A stretch of 64,000 nucleotides of DNA from Limonium bicolor (Eukaryota > Streptophyta > Magnoliopsida > Caryophyllales > Plumbaginaceae): NCBI GenBank assembly GCA_023374045.1, contig CM041780.1, positions 170,558,085 through 170,622,084 of the forward strand, read 5' to 3'. The notes under the pieces were generated by a model. That model was not told the DNA's origin. It did not search any database and saw only the letters and a list, made by a program, of their open reading frames with translations. The translations under genes and the position numbers were made by a program. Positions 24,642-35,718 of the stretch are shown here, piece by piece. Position 1 is the stretch's first letter, and every line of letters begins with the position of its first letter.

Positions 24642-26204
24642 AATTAGAGGTATATTCGGACTCTATGTTGGCGGCGAGACAAAACGACAACATCTATGAA
24701 GTCAAAGAGGAAAAACTATGGAGGTACTTGCTCAAGGTCCAGGAACTAAAAGCAAATTTCCAAAGATGCGAGCTAAAACACCTTCCCCGCGAAGAGAATG
24801 TCGAAGCTGATGCCTTAGCCAAATTGGCAAGTATGGCCGAAAAGGTACCCAATGAGATATGGCTAGAAATCAGAACTTCCCCAAGTATAGAAGGAACTCA
24901 GGTGTTTGCGGTGGAGATAGGTGACAAAGAAGAATCCTGGATGACTCCAATCATAGATTACATACGGCAAGGAAAGCTGCCGGAAGGAGAAAAGGAGGCC
25001 AGGATAATAAAAAGGCGGGCCGCATCATTTTTTATTGAGGATAACCAGCTGTATAAGCGATCTTTTGCAAGACCAGCACTGAAGTGTGTTACCATAGCTG
25101 AAGGAGCAGAATTAATAAGAGAGATACATGATGGGCTCTGTGGAAATCACCAAGGAGAAAGGACCACAACCCACAAAATCTTGAGACTCGGATATTTTTG
25201 GCCAAAAATGATGGAGCATTGCAAGGAATATATACGAAAATGTCGCAAGTGTCAAGAGCATGGAAACAAGATACATACTCCTCCGGCGGAGCAAAAATCT
25301 ATTCTCTGCCCAATTCCCTTTGCTATGTGGGGGTTGGACATTGTGGGCCCATTCCCGGAAGCTTCACCAGGGAGGTTCAAATTCATGTACGTTGCCATCG
25401 ACTACTTCAAAAGTGGGTCGAAGCAATGCCTACTATCTCCATCACGGCTAGGAAGTCACAAGAATTCATCTGGAAGTATGTGGTATGCAGGTTTGGTATA
25501 CCGAAAGCAATAATAACTGATAATGGAACACAGTTCAATTGCGAAAGCTTCCGAGAATTCTGTGAAGAATGGAAGATCGACTTAAGATTTGCATCAGTAG
25601 CTCACCCTCAGGCAAATGGGCAGGTCGAGAATGCGAAGGAATGGCAAATAGTAAGGGCGATAAAGAAGAAACTCGATGAGAAGAAAGGAAAGTGGGCAGA
25701 ATTGTTACCCCAGGTCCTTTGGTCGTACAGAACGACAGAAAGGGGGCCGACGGGAGAAACGCCTTACAGATTGACATATGGTTTGGAAGCCGTCATTCCG
25801 GCGGAGATTGTGGTGCCATCCATAAGGTGGGAATCATATGACGAAGAGGTCAACAATCAAGGGGTACAGGATCACCTAGACCTCCTTGAAGAAACCAGGA
25901 TGGCCGCCGCAGTAAGGATGGCGAAAGATAAATCCAAGGTAGAAAGATATTTCAACAGGAGGATAAAAGAACGAAGTTTTGCCCAGGAGAATTAGTTCTC
26001 CGAGAGGTTAAGCAACCCAAGAAGCTGGAACCCCAATGGGAAGGACCGTACATCATACACCAGAAGACGGGACGAGCTTCATACCGCTTGAAAAATGGTG
26101 AAGGGTACGAATTGCCGCATTCTTGGCATGAAGAATGTCTGAAAAAGTTCTATGTGTAAAATTTATAACTCTTCAATATAAGGTATTATTTTTGGGAAGT
26201 GAAA

Positions 26205-26600
26205 GAAAAAGAAAGCACCGGCCAACGAGCCGCAGGCTATCATGCCTTGAAAGTAAGCACCGGCCAACGAGCCGCAGGCTATCATGCCTTGAAAGAAAAA
26301 GAAAGCACCGGCCAACGAGCCGCAGGCTATCATGCCTTGAAAGTAAGCACCGGCCAACGAGCCGCAGGCTATCACGCCTTGAAAGAAACATCCGGCCAAC
26401 GAGCCGCAGGCTATCATGCCTTGAAAGAAAAAGAAAGCACCGGCCAACGAGCCGCAGGCTATCACGCCTTGAAAGAAGCATCCGGCCAACGAGCCGCAGG
26501 CTATCATGCCTTGAAAGAAACATCCGGCCAATGAGCCGCAGGCTATCTTGCCTTGAAAATAGGCGTCGGCCAACAGGCCGCAGGTTCCTATACTCCATAT
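26205..26600. repeat. tandem repeat after pol, nine copies, ~41- and ~48-bp spacing
   Basis: A core CCGGCCAACGAGCCGCAGG is repeated nine times from about 26218, with spacers of two kinds (a GTAAG-type and an AAAAAGAAAG-type). The last copies decay. The long frames on both strands here are products of the repeat. Such arrays are common in the 3' part of Tat elements and can seed satellites. Confidence 0.85.
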
Positions 26601-26957
26601 CCTAAAAAATCCGGCTAAAAACCATAGATAACCATACTTTAAAAGGAAAAAAGGGTCCGGCCGGAACAAAAGTCCAAAACCGCAAGCCCCTTGTGTTATA
26701 AAAAATGAATACTACACTGGCATAACTTGCATAAGATAACCATACATGCGCCGTTTAAAAAAAAGAGAGAGATATCACGGCAATAGGAAACTTGGCTCAA
26801 AAGAGGTACTCCGGCGGACAAGTAACTAAAGATGGTGAAAAATATAGCTTATACTTCTCCCAAAGTGTGGGGTAAAAACAGTTACAAAATATGATCATTC
26901 AACAAACACAAAAAATTCATGCCGAAACAAAAACTCCTCTAAAAATAAAAAAAACTT
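26601..26957. other. non-coding spacer between repeat array and antisense gene
   Basis: AT-rich, no frame of note. It would be the 3' UTR of the antisense gene. Confidence 0.5.
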
Positions 26958-29900
26958 CTATTCCACTTTCTCTACAGCTTCTTTTTCAGTAGCTAACAAC
27001 CTATCGCCGCTATCAGCCACACTCTCAGAAGACTTAGACCTCCTAGAAAGACGCTGCATCCCTCCAGCAGACGGTAGGATGTTGCTTCTAGCTGGAAGGA
27101 ATGAGGCTTCGCCGGCGCCAAAACATGTCTTTCCGGGACTGCGACAGAACCTCTCGAGCTCCAAGAAGAAGTTGGACTTCTGGGCAACAGCCTTGAACTC
27201 CAGCTTGTTGTACAGATCATCATCCAGCAACTCTCCTTTCTTGAGAGAGTGATCCGAAACAATCTGCTGGCAAATATCAACTATCCGGTGACACTGAGAA
27301 GTGAAGGACTCCTTTAGATGGGCGTTAATGGTGCCTTGCTTCTGTATCTCCTCCTGAGATTGCCGGGAAAATGACTTGAGCCTGGCCACTTGAGATTCAA
27401 GGGTCAGGACTTGGGCTCGATACTTATCACATTCAGAATTGACAAATGACAGCTCCTCCTTAGCGTGGGCTACCCGACCACTCAACTGGGTGACGTGCTT
27501 CAGTAAGTTGGCAGAACTCAAGCCTAGCCGGAACACAAAAAAAAAAGAATAAGAAGAAGAAAGGGCAAAAGGAGAAACAAAAGTCAAAGGCCTGAAAGTT
27601 TACCATGGCCCGATGGCTCAGTATTCTCGGCTTGAGAGCGAGACTTGGCTTCCTCCAACTCATTTATTCTCTCCTCCAGCCTGGTCCTCTCTTCTATCAG
27701 GGCAGCTTTATCCGCAGCAAGGGTTTTCTTCTCCTCTTCCAAAAGAGAGCAATCTCGGAGCAAAGACTGCTTCTCTTGATCATAGGAGGACCTCGATTGC
27801 TCTTCCAGTGCGGCCTTTTCTTCCGACAGGCGATCAAGCTCCTACATAAGCTTTTCTTTTTCCTTCACAAGGGCTTCATTCTCCCGTTGAAGAGTTTGCT
27901 TCTCCAGCTCGAGCGTTTCAGCCTCCTGCTTGAAAGAGTTCCTCTCCTGATAGAAAAAGGCCTTGTCAGCCTGAAGAGAGTTCACTTCATTCCGGTGCAT
28001 AGAGCGCACCTGATCCAGCATAATATCTAGGTCAAAGAAGGACCGAATCAGCTTATCTTTATCAAGGAAAAAAGAGATGGTTTCATACCTCTATCAAAGT
28101 ATTGTCAGCTTCCTTGATCCGGCCTCTTAGAGAGAAGTTCTCCTCCCGGAGTTTCTTCAGCTGCAACTCATACTCATCAGGCTGACGCTTCCATTCTCGC
28201 CGGGACAACTGCAGGTCTTTGTTTATATCCTCAGTTCTCTCCTTTGCCTTACGGTCGATCTCGTACTCAACCTGGTCAATGTAAGCATCATGAGAAGAGC
28301 GGGACAGCTTCAGTTCCTCTTCAACATTATTGGCTCGGCTTTCCTCATAGCGAAGCCTGGATTGAAGGTTGCCAAAGTGAACCTCAGCACTTTGGGCCAT
28401 GGACATCACCTAAAAACAACACAATTCATAAAAACAAGGAAAAAGCCAAACCAAAGCAGAAGAGAAACACAAAAGGGATACGCATGCTAACCTGAAAGAT
28501 TCCCCCCCACATCATGTCAAACACTTCATTTATTGGGAGGGAATGCCGCATGATAGCATCTGCCCCCCCATCTCCGATCCGCAGCCTTTTTTGGTAGCAG
28601 TAAAGGTTGCCGGAGGAGCAAAGATCCCGTCTGGATGACCACATCTCTTTATTGCCTCCTTCCAGACGGAGGAGTACTTGGCAGAGTCGCAGGTTATCAA
28701 AGGAAGAGGGTGCCCACAATGGTAGAACCACCCTTCCTTTTGGGAGGGTCCAGTATAGGACTCCTGAGCAGGAGGAGGAGGGGAAGAAGAAGAAGAAGCT
28801 ATGTAGTCCTCTCTCTGCTTACTCCGGAGCTCAGGATCCTCCGGCAACTGGCGATACTCCATTGCTCTATCCCTTGCCGCATCCATGGCCGCAGCAACAT
28901 CAATGGAGAATGATCCTGAAGCCTCGGGATCACCAGAGGTTTGTCCTTCTCCTGATGCCCCTGGCTCTGTGGCCTTCGGCTTTGATGTAGTTTTCATTTT
29001 TAGTCTTTTCTTGACAGGAGCAGGGACTGCCGCAATAATAAAAACAGTTAGGACCAGAAGGTTGAAACTAGAAGTGGAAGGATACTAAAAAGGGAAGAGA
29101 AGTAAAGAACAAGAAAAAGCGTCGAAACAACCAAAACCTTCTTCAGCCGAAGGACCAGCACGGAAGTTTGTGGCCTCCAGGATGTTTTCTTGAGCGGGAT
29201 CTGAGGAAAAGTAACCCGTCAAATCAGGAAATTGCTCGCAAATAGGAGTCGGATGACCGGACTCCCGCCCCAGGCGAGAACCAAGGTCTAAACCCGAACC
29301 AGGGGTAAGGGGAAGGAGGACACGACGCCCAGACTTGGGGCTCACATGCCATGTACCTGACAGCCCGGCGTCAGCACGTTCAGGAGATTCTAGCCTCTTC
29401 TTTTTCTTTGAGTGACCGGCTTGGTCATCCCCGGCTTCTTGCCTGGAGCGCTTTGCCGGAGGAGCACTCTCCAAAAGCTGCTCGGCCGCATCAGTAGCCG
29501 CATCCAGCGTGTCGTAATAATTGATTTTTTCGTCCCCATTCTTGAAGGTGACGAAGTTCCAGCTATGAAAGGGGCCGAACTTGTCCCCCTTCTAGAAGAA
29601 ATCTACATACAACATGTCAAAACAATGAGAAGACCGATAGGAATGACAAAATTTGTACTAAGAGTTAAAGGCCCTTACTGTGATATGTCTTCAGAGAAGA
29701 CAAACGTGCCTTTGTAAAAAACGCCTCGACAGTCGGCGGTTTCTTGCTTAGTGCCCTCAGAACCTTCGAAATGGGCAGCTCAGCCGGAGGGGTTTGGGGG
29801 CTGATTAGCTGACCTTTGACAACTTCAGCGCAGTATGGGACGCCCAATACTCGGCCGGATGGAGGAACAATAACGAACCACCGTGACCCCCACTCGTGAG

Positions 29901-30435
29901 CCTTCTTATAGTCGAAAATGGAGTATCCAGCCTTCGCGATGAGGGTTAAGCTATCCGGGTCAACCTTAACTGTGAAGAATCAGACGAAATCGGTACCTTC
30001 CGGCCGAATTTTGCTTCCCTCGCAAAGAGAAACAAAGGCGTGGAGGTGCGAAATGGCCTTTGGGTGAAGGTGAGCAAGAGTGCAGCAGCGGCGAAGGAGG
30101 AAGCCCAGCACAAAAGGGTGCGGGGGAATGGTCAGACCGGAGCGTAAAAAATCAGCGAAAACTACGTACCCACGGCCAAAATTGTCGTTAGGGTGAGAGT
30201 CGGAGGATGGCAGGTAAATCTGCGTGCCAAGTGGGGCTTCGACATCCCTGAGACAATCGCAAAGGGAGGAGTAATTGAGGGAGGAGGGAGAGGGTTAACG
30301 CCCAGATAGGAAGGGTCTTGTGAACTTCAGATACGAGGGGCGAAAGCCGTTGGAAGAGCGAGAGCCCTGAATCGCCTCAATGGCGGGCAGAAATTTAGCA
30401 GCGAGTTTATTCTGTTTTGCGGAGGAAGAAGACAT
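26958..30435 (-). pseudogene. antisense gene of element 3, six exons, coiled-coil protein
   Basis: Start ATG at 30435-30433, stop at 26958. Exons: 30435-29679, 29602-29138, 29026-28492, 28409-28089, 28009-27604, 27523-26958; all five introns (76-111 bp) are GT-AG and phase-consistent. Exon lengths sum to 3,050 nt. One missing A in a poly-A run near 28585 would make 3,051, that is 1,016 residues plus stop. Exon 1 resembles the 'putative gypsy type transposon' (Transposase_28-like) domain. Exon 2 has a basic KKKKRLE patch that may direct nuclear import; exons 4-6 are almost pure heptad coiled coil. Four in-frame stops (30295, 29980, 29592, 27844, plus-strand starts) are compatible with C-to-T decay. 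Extra antisense ORFs here are known for Tat elements; their role is unsettled. Confidence 0.7.
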
Positions 30436-30988
30436 TGTCAAGCCTAACAAAGGATCAAAGGGCGACGGCAATGAAGACAAGGTACAAGTAGTACACAGCG
30501 GCAGGGGAGCGAGAGAAGAAGAACAGTCGAAGTAAAGGGGCAGTAGAAGAAGGAAGAAGGAGCTCAAAAATCGGGCTTTAAGGAAAGTTTTTTCCCGCTC
30601 AAATAAATAATATATATACATGTGCGAACAGAAAGTATCCTTTCTTTGCAGGGGAAGAGAAAGAGCCGCACGCTTCCTAAAGACGCTTCCGATGTTTAGT
30701 CGAAAGAAAGACCCTGCGTATTCTACACCGAGAACAGGCGGAAAAAATTCAAAAGGCGGTACGAAGCAGGTTCGAACCACGAGCTACGCACATGGCCAAT
30801 AAGAAGTTCCTTTCCTCCAAGTATGAAGAAAAAGAACTTGTGAGACTGAGGGATAAGGAAAAGACGAAGCTCAGACAGACCAAAGAGCCTCAGAATTGGC
30901 CGCAGTCGCAAAATTTTTCGTCGAAACACAAGACACGGAAGTTCTATTTCTTCACCAAAATTCAGAAAGATAGAACTTGTGGGACTGA
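30436..30988. other. region between antisense start and 3' LTR
   Basis: It must hold the antisense gene's promoter and the plus-strand polypurine primer. The purine-rich AGAACTTGTGGGACTGA before 30989 is the best, weak, primer candidate. An open frame at 30792-31031 (+) runs into the LTR and is probably incidental. Confidence 0.4.
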
Positions 30989-31458
30989 TGAGAAGGGAAG
31001 AAATGGTGCCAAGCCAAAACAGGATACGTAGAGCATCCGACTGCTTTAGCCGGATGGAAGTAGAAACACATAGGACATCCGGCCGTCTCCAGCCAGATGG
31101 GGATAGGACTTAGGCAAAGCAAAGTATTGTACGACCGACCGTTTGTGGTCAGTCAAACATACTAGGAGAAGGTAGAACCGTACTTATACATGTAAAATAC
31201 AGGCTGACACCATAAAAACTAGGCCCAAAATACTATAAATAGGGGGGTACCCCCATGGAATAAGACACGTAACATTTGGCAGTCAAACTTACATTCGATT
31301 CCAATAGAAGCTCTCTTTCTCTCCCTCTCTACTCTTGAGAGACTCTGAGATCGAGACCAGGTAATGTAGAATAGAAGATCAGATCGGGTCATGCTAGGAT
31401 AAGCGTACTGTTTCATTAAGATCAGATCGAAGGATACTAGGATTGATGTACTGTTTCA
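30989..31458 (+). repeat. element 3, 3' LTR
   Basis: It differs from the 5' LTR by five substitutions, each G or C in the 5' copy and A or T here, and by one extra GA. It is followed by the target duplication CCTGT at 31459-31463. Confidence 0.92.
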
Positions 31459-31463
31459 CCTGT

Positions 31464-34203
31464 CACCTTGGGGATGGCTAGCCTTACATGGCGACCTCTA
31501 AGTCCCGACTGCCATCTCTACTAGTTCTCGTTCATATAATCCATTGATCAAATGGTTAAAGTACCGTCTTTACTTCCCGGTTAACTAATTACTTCACATT
31601 ACAACTTGTTTTACTTTCATATTTAATTACAACTTTCCACTCTCTTAATTGTCATTATAACTCACTAAACTTGTCTTTCCATTTGAGCTTACACTTGTTA
31701 ATCCCCTTTATACTCACTAGGGTTCACCACTTAAACCATATTTTCTTTTCTGTTTTATTTATAGGCTTTGGGTCGACCGACCCACCGACTGACCCAACCA
31801 CTTGGGTCAGTCCATTCCAGTAACATCCAGGTTCTTTGATTTTTGCCCGACCGACCCAACACTATTCCGACCGACCCATAGCCCTCTAGGTCGGTTCATT
31901 CCAGAAACTTATTTGTTCTTCGTTTTTAGCCCGACCGACCCACCGACCGACCCAACCCCCTGAGTCGGTCGATTCCAGAAACATTCCCGTTGCCTGAATA
32001 TAGTCCGACCGACCCAGCCAGGGTCGGTCCCCTGGGTCGGTCGACTACTGGAACTTCCCAAAATTTTTCTAACTTGCTCCAAACTTCACCCAATCATCTC
32101 CTAATCCCTTTACATGTTTCCCACATGTTTAAACACACTTAAAACATGTCCTAAACCACTCAAATCATTGGTCAAATCCTTACTCCAACTCTTGCTCAAA
32201 TTCCACAAACTTGCATTCTCACATTTGTGTTTTGCACACTTGTGTATTTCTAACTTCCTTCTTGGTAGCTCAACACCTCCTACCACCTTACCAAATCACT
32301 ATTGACCACAACCAATTCATTCCTATACATTTGCACTTCTAAAACCCAAGTTCACTCCTTGCTTCTCAAGTTATAAACACTAACTCTTTTTCTTGAAATT
32401 CCAAGTTACCAAGCATCATTATGCTACAGTTTTTGCACTCTCTTACCTCCATTATCCATCTACCATTATCAGGCTATCAACCATCTCTAAACAACACTAC
32501 AAACACCTAGGTTCTCCCATTCACCAAGCCATCATCAAAACACTCATTTTCTCCTAAAATTTCGCCATAACCCCCCATAAACCTTACACATCCATTTTCA
32601 TCAATTCTCATCCTATTCATTCCTAATCTAGCCACACCCTTAAAAGGTTCCTACCAGCACATAATAAATCCTCAAAGTCCATCAACAATAACATAACTCC
32701 AAAATCTCAATAAACCACAATATAAACACATACTCAATTGACTTGGCTCCAAGGCCCTTAATCCAAACAACTTAATTTCACAAGTCTCTCTAAAATCAAC
32801 TAACCACATTTCCAACATAGATTTCAATCCATAATTTGGGTTCATTAATTTTTTTACCCATCCCAAACTCTAAAATAATTAAAATAAGGTTTAAGGTAGA
32901 TTTTCTTACCTTGAACATTCAAATCCTCTTTTAAATTTCTCCTCACCTCTTCTCCTCTTGAAGCATAAATCGGTCAAGGCAATGTGGTTGCCCAACTCCA
33001 ACCCAACATTCAAATCAAAGAATGAGTTTAAGCAAAACACTTAATCTCATTTACTAAGAATGCTTAAGGCACTAATTAAGAGATTACCTTGTGAAACCCT
33101 ATAGTTGGTTTCTTGACATAAATCAAAGGATGGCTCTATTCCACCATTGGAGGGTTGAAATGAAGCTCCAAAACAAGAAGAAAATAAGGCATGAGGATGG
33201 GCAAAATCGGCCAACACAAGAGGAGGAGGAAAAATGATTTTTTCATGAATATTTTTACCTTAGGAGAGAGAGGAGACTCCAAGCTACCCATTGATGCCAT
33301 TTTCTCTTCAAATGGGGAAAACCCATGGAGATGAATTTATCCCTTTTTGGATTTTGAAAAGAGAGGAAGGTAGAGGAGGATGAGAGGAGTTCAAATATGT
33401 AATTATTTTTGGGATTTAAGCTTGGAGCTAGCTTGGACAAGGAGAAGAAGTGGAGTAGCCATGGGAGCTTGTTGGATCTTTCACAATCGGTAGCAACAGA
33501 GGGGAGGAGGAAGGAAATCAGCTGGGAGGAGAAGGAATAGGAAAGAGAGGGGAAAAGAGAAATGAGAGGAGAGAGAGTGTGGGTGGGTGGGGGTATAAGT
33601 CTCTTTTTGCTTTATGTTTTTTACTTATTTAACTAGCTAACTAGTCAAGAGCTTGAGAGAGCTGATTTATACTGTAAAAACCGGCCCTCTGTTATAATAC
33701 AAGTTGGAGTGTTTTTCGTTATTTACCGAAACGCTCGTTAATTTACCCGGTTTAGCACTAACTGGGCCCGTTTTCCGGAATTTTCTCGTTTCTTTAATTT
33801 TAATAGCTCTTAAGCTTCCATTAGTGTTTATTTATAGTTATTTGACGAACTATAATTTTTACGGGTTCGTTTGACCACTCAAAGTCACGTTTTTGGGTCT
33901 TCCCGAAAAACGTGCGCTAAAGCTTTATTAGCGTTTTAATTTGTTTTATGGATCCGTTTTCTTCGGGAATTGTTCCCATAAATTATTTAGGCCTTATTAA
34001 GCCTTTTAAATCCCTTCCATACCCTTTTCAAGGTTGTATTCCTCCTAGGGTAATTAAATACGCGTTTTCACGTTTTATGACTTTTACGCATTTTCTTTTC
34101 CTTTTTGATTTTTATTTCTTCACCAATGATCTTAAGGACTTAATTAGCCTTAGAAAATCATAATTACGCAATTAATTAACACATTAAGGTTTGGGGTATT
34201 TCA
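31464..34203 (-). mobile_element. element 2, left LTR, second piece
   Basis: It continues the LTR interrupted at 19979 and ends GGTATTTCA directly before the reverse complement of a polypurine tract at 34204. It aligns with 8837-11365 of element 1, except that a different repeat array (31770-32055) occupies the array position. There are no coding frames. Confidence 0.8.
31770..32055. repeat. array of four ~70-bp palindromic units, CGACCGACC type
   Basis: Each unit pairs GACCGACCC-like DNA with a GGGTCGGTC-like partner downstream, giving stems of about 9-11 bp (for example GACTGACCCAA with TTGGGTCAGTC). The units are separated by TTCCAGAAAC-like spacers. The sequence is unrelated to the GTCCGAACTT array at the matching place in element 1. 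Confidence 0.85.
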
Positions 34204-35682
34204 ATCTACCCCCCTTAAAAGAACTTCGTCCTCGAAGTTCACAATTTCCCTCATATCCTTTTAATCAGAACACTGGGATTACTTGCAAGATACAATTCCT
34301 ACTAAAAACACACTTTTACATAACAACCTCGGACTTAACGGTCCGGGTAACATGTCCACATCCATGCATGACATACTTACATAATAACCTCGGACTTAAC
34401 GGTCCGGGTAACATCACAATATCTGTACTTACATAACAACCCTCAAACTCTCAGGTCTGGGTCACATAACAACATTCAGACTCATAGGTCTGGGTAATAT
34501 TTATTACACATATCACACAACATGTCTTAGCATGTATAGCAATCGAAAATACCTTTTCCATCTCCTCATGGGCTTGGTCCTAAGACTACAGGATGTTACA
34601 GTCCTCGAGTCCCATGTCGAGTACATATACACTGTGATCCCGCAGAACCCGGTCGCGATGGACACCTTCTGGTCCCCGTTCCTTTGGGAGATCAAAACAA
34701 TCACATACATTTTAAAAATATACTTCTCATGTCACCGGTCCGAAGACAAAGACTCATACGTCCTCAGCTCATGAGCAAGTAATACGAAAATAGTCTTTAT
34801 GGGGTTAAGTGGAACGAAATCCTTTATTGGAAAGTACTAATTGAAAATCCTTTTTACAAGGTCAAGTAAAAGAAATCCTTCCTTTGAGAATACCACTTAA
34901 GAATCTTGGAATATTAATTGAAGTCTTGAAAATACCAATTGAAAGTTTGAAAACACCGATTTAAAATTCTTTTGAAAACGCAATACAACTCCAAGTCCAA
35001 TTTGTGCTAACTGCATCTTGTTCTTAACATGATTACTTGTGACCACTTGTAGGGAGCTTCAAGAGTCATCCAACCCTAATGTGATTAGCATCAGAGTTGA
35101 ACTATCCTTCCACTCCAATTTGTGTTCGGCTTCCCTTGATCGGATGCAAATCAAGTTCCACCTCCCACGTCAATTTCAAACAACAACTAATTCAAGCATT
35201 TACCATTTTCTATCTTCCAATCCTTCTAGTCATAATCATTACATCTCCAAGGGATGGAACTCTGTCCATCAATTATCTCCATTCACTTTTAATCAAATTA
35301 CCTAGGGAATTTAATTCTCGCTAGGTTCTATGTCGGTGTCATACCTCTTCATAAATCACAATACTGTATATATATATACTTTTATCAAAATACAATACAC
35401 GGTTTTACATTTAGTATTATATGAACATACATTGTTGGGGTTTTAGTTCCCCGGGGGTTTCTTACTCGCTTACACTTGTACTCTCACATAATAGTTAACA
35501 AAGTAGACACACTTATCACAATGGTATTCGCATCTTCTGTGCACAATTACCACAATTAAACCATGTATGAATGTGTATGTTCATATTACATACGCACCAA
35601 TAATCCAAACAAATTATTATGTGCTATGCACACCATAGTTCACGTACACTTGTACGTCAAAACACACTTAGCGGTTTTACGC

Positions 35683-35718
35683 TCTACCCCCCTTAAAAGG
35701 GATTATGCCCACGTAATC
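35683..35718 (-). promoter_or_regulatory. internal polypurine-plus-hairpin motif, element 2
   Basis: Counterpart of 12896-12931. The stem 35701-35718 has one change (GATTATG opposite CGTAATC), which leaves a G-T wobble on the plus strand. The CCCCCCTTAAAAGG part is unchanged. Confidence 0.5.

Larger units (their letters stand above)
20585..26160 (+). pseudogene. gag-pol of element 3, spliced, with seven 1-nt deletions
   Basis: The coding path runs gag (20585-21963), intron (21964-22198), protease with DSG near 22397, RT with YVDD at 23545-23556, RNase H (about 23780-24330), second archaeal-type RNase H (about 24360-24830, interrupted by intron 24549-24641) and integrase (zinc-binding HHCC at about 25125-25265; catalytic Asp near 25330 and 25516, Glu near 25635), ending TAA 26158-26160. 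Single-base deletions break the frame near 20997, 22525, 23203, 23405, 23668, 25413 and 25983. I saw no in-frame nonsense substitution outside the introns. The polyprotein would make virus-like particles and copy the element's RNA. As assembled it cannot be translated whole. Confidence 0.85.
19980..31458 (+). mobile_element. element 3: Ty3/gypsy retrotransposon, Tat type, nested
   Basis: LTRs at 19980-20447 and 30989-31458 (468 and 470 bp) start TGAGAAGG and end TGTTTCA. A perfect 5-bp target-site duplication, CCTGT, flanks them (19975-19979 and 31459-31463). The host LTR is rejoined exactly across the element (CCTGTCACC, as at 8832-8840). The order is PBS, gag, protease, RT, RNase H, a second RNase H, integrase, tandem repeats, antisense gene, LTR. 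The second RNase H and the antisense gene mark the Tat lineage. The LTRs differ by five transitions and one GA indel, about 1.1%, so the insertion is young. Confidence 0.92.

Noticed and set aside
26205..26600. Regularly spaced repeats resembling a CRISPR array
   Set aside because: The host is a plant, the 'spacers' are near-identical to each other, and the array sits inside a retrotransposon.
26135..26669. Four long overlapping frames on both strands
   Set aside because: They arise from the tandem repeat read in different phases and share no protein-like features or start context.
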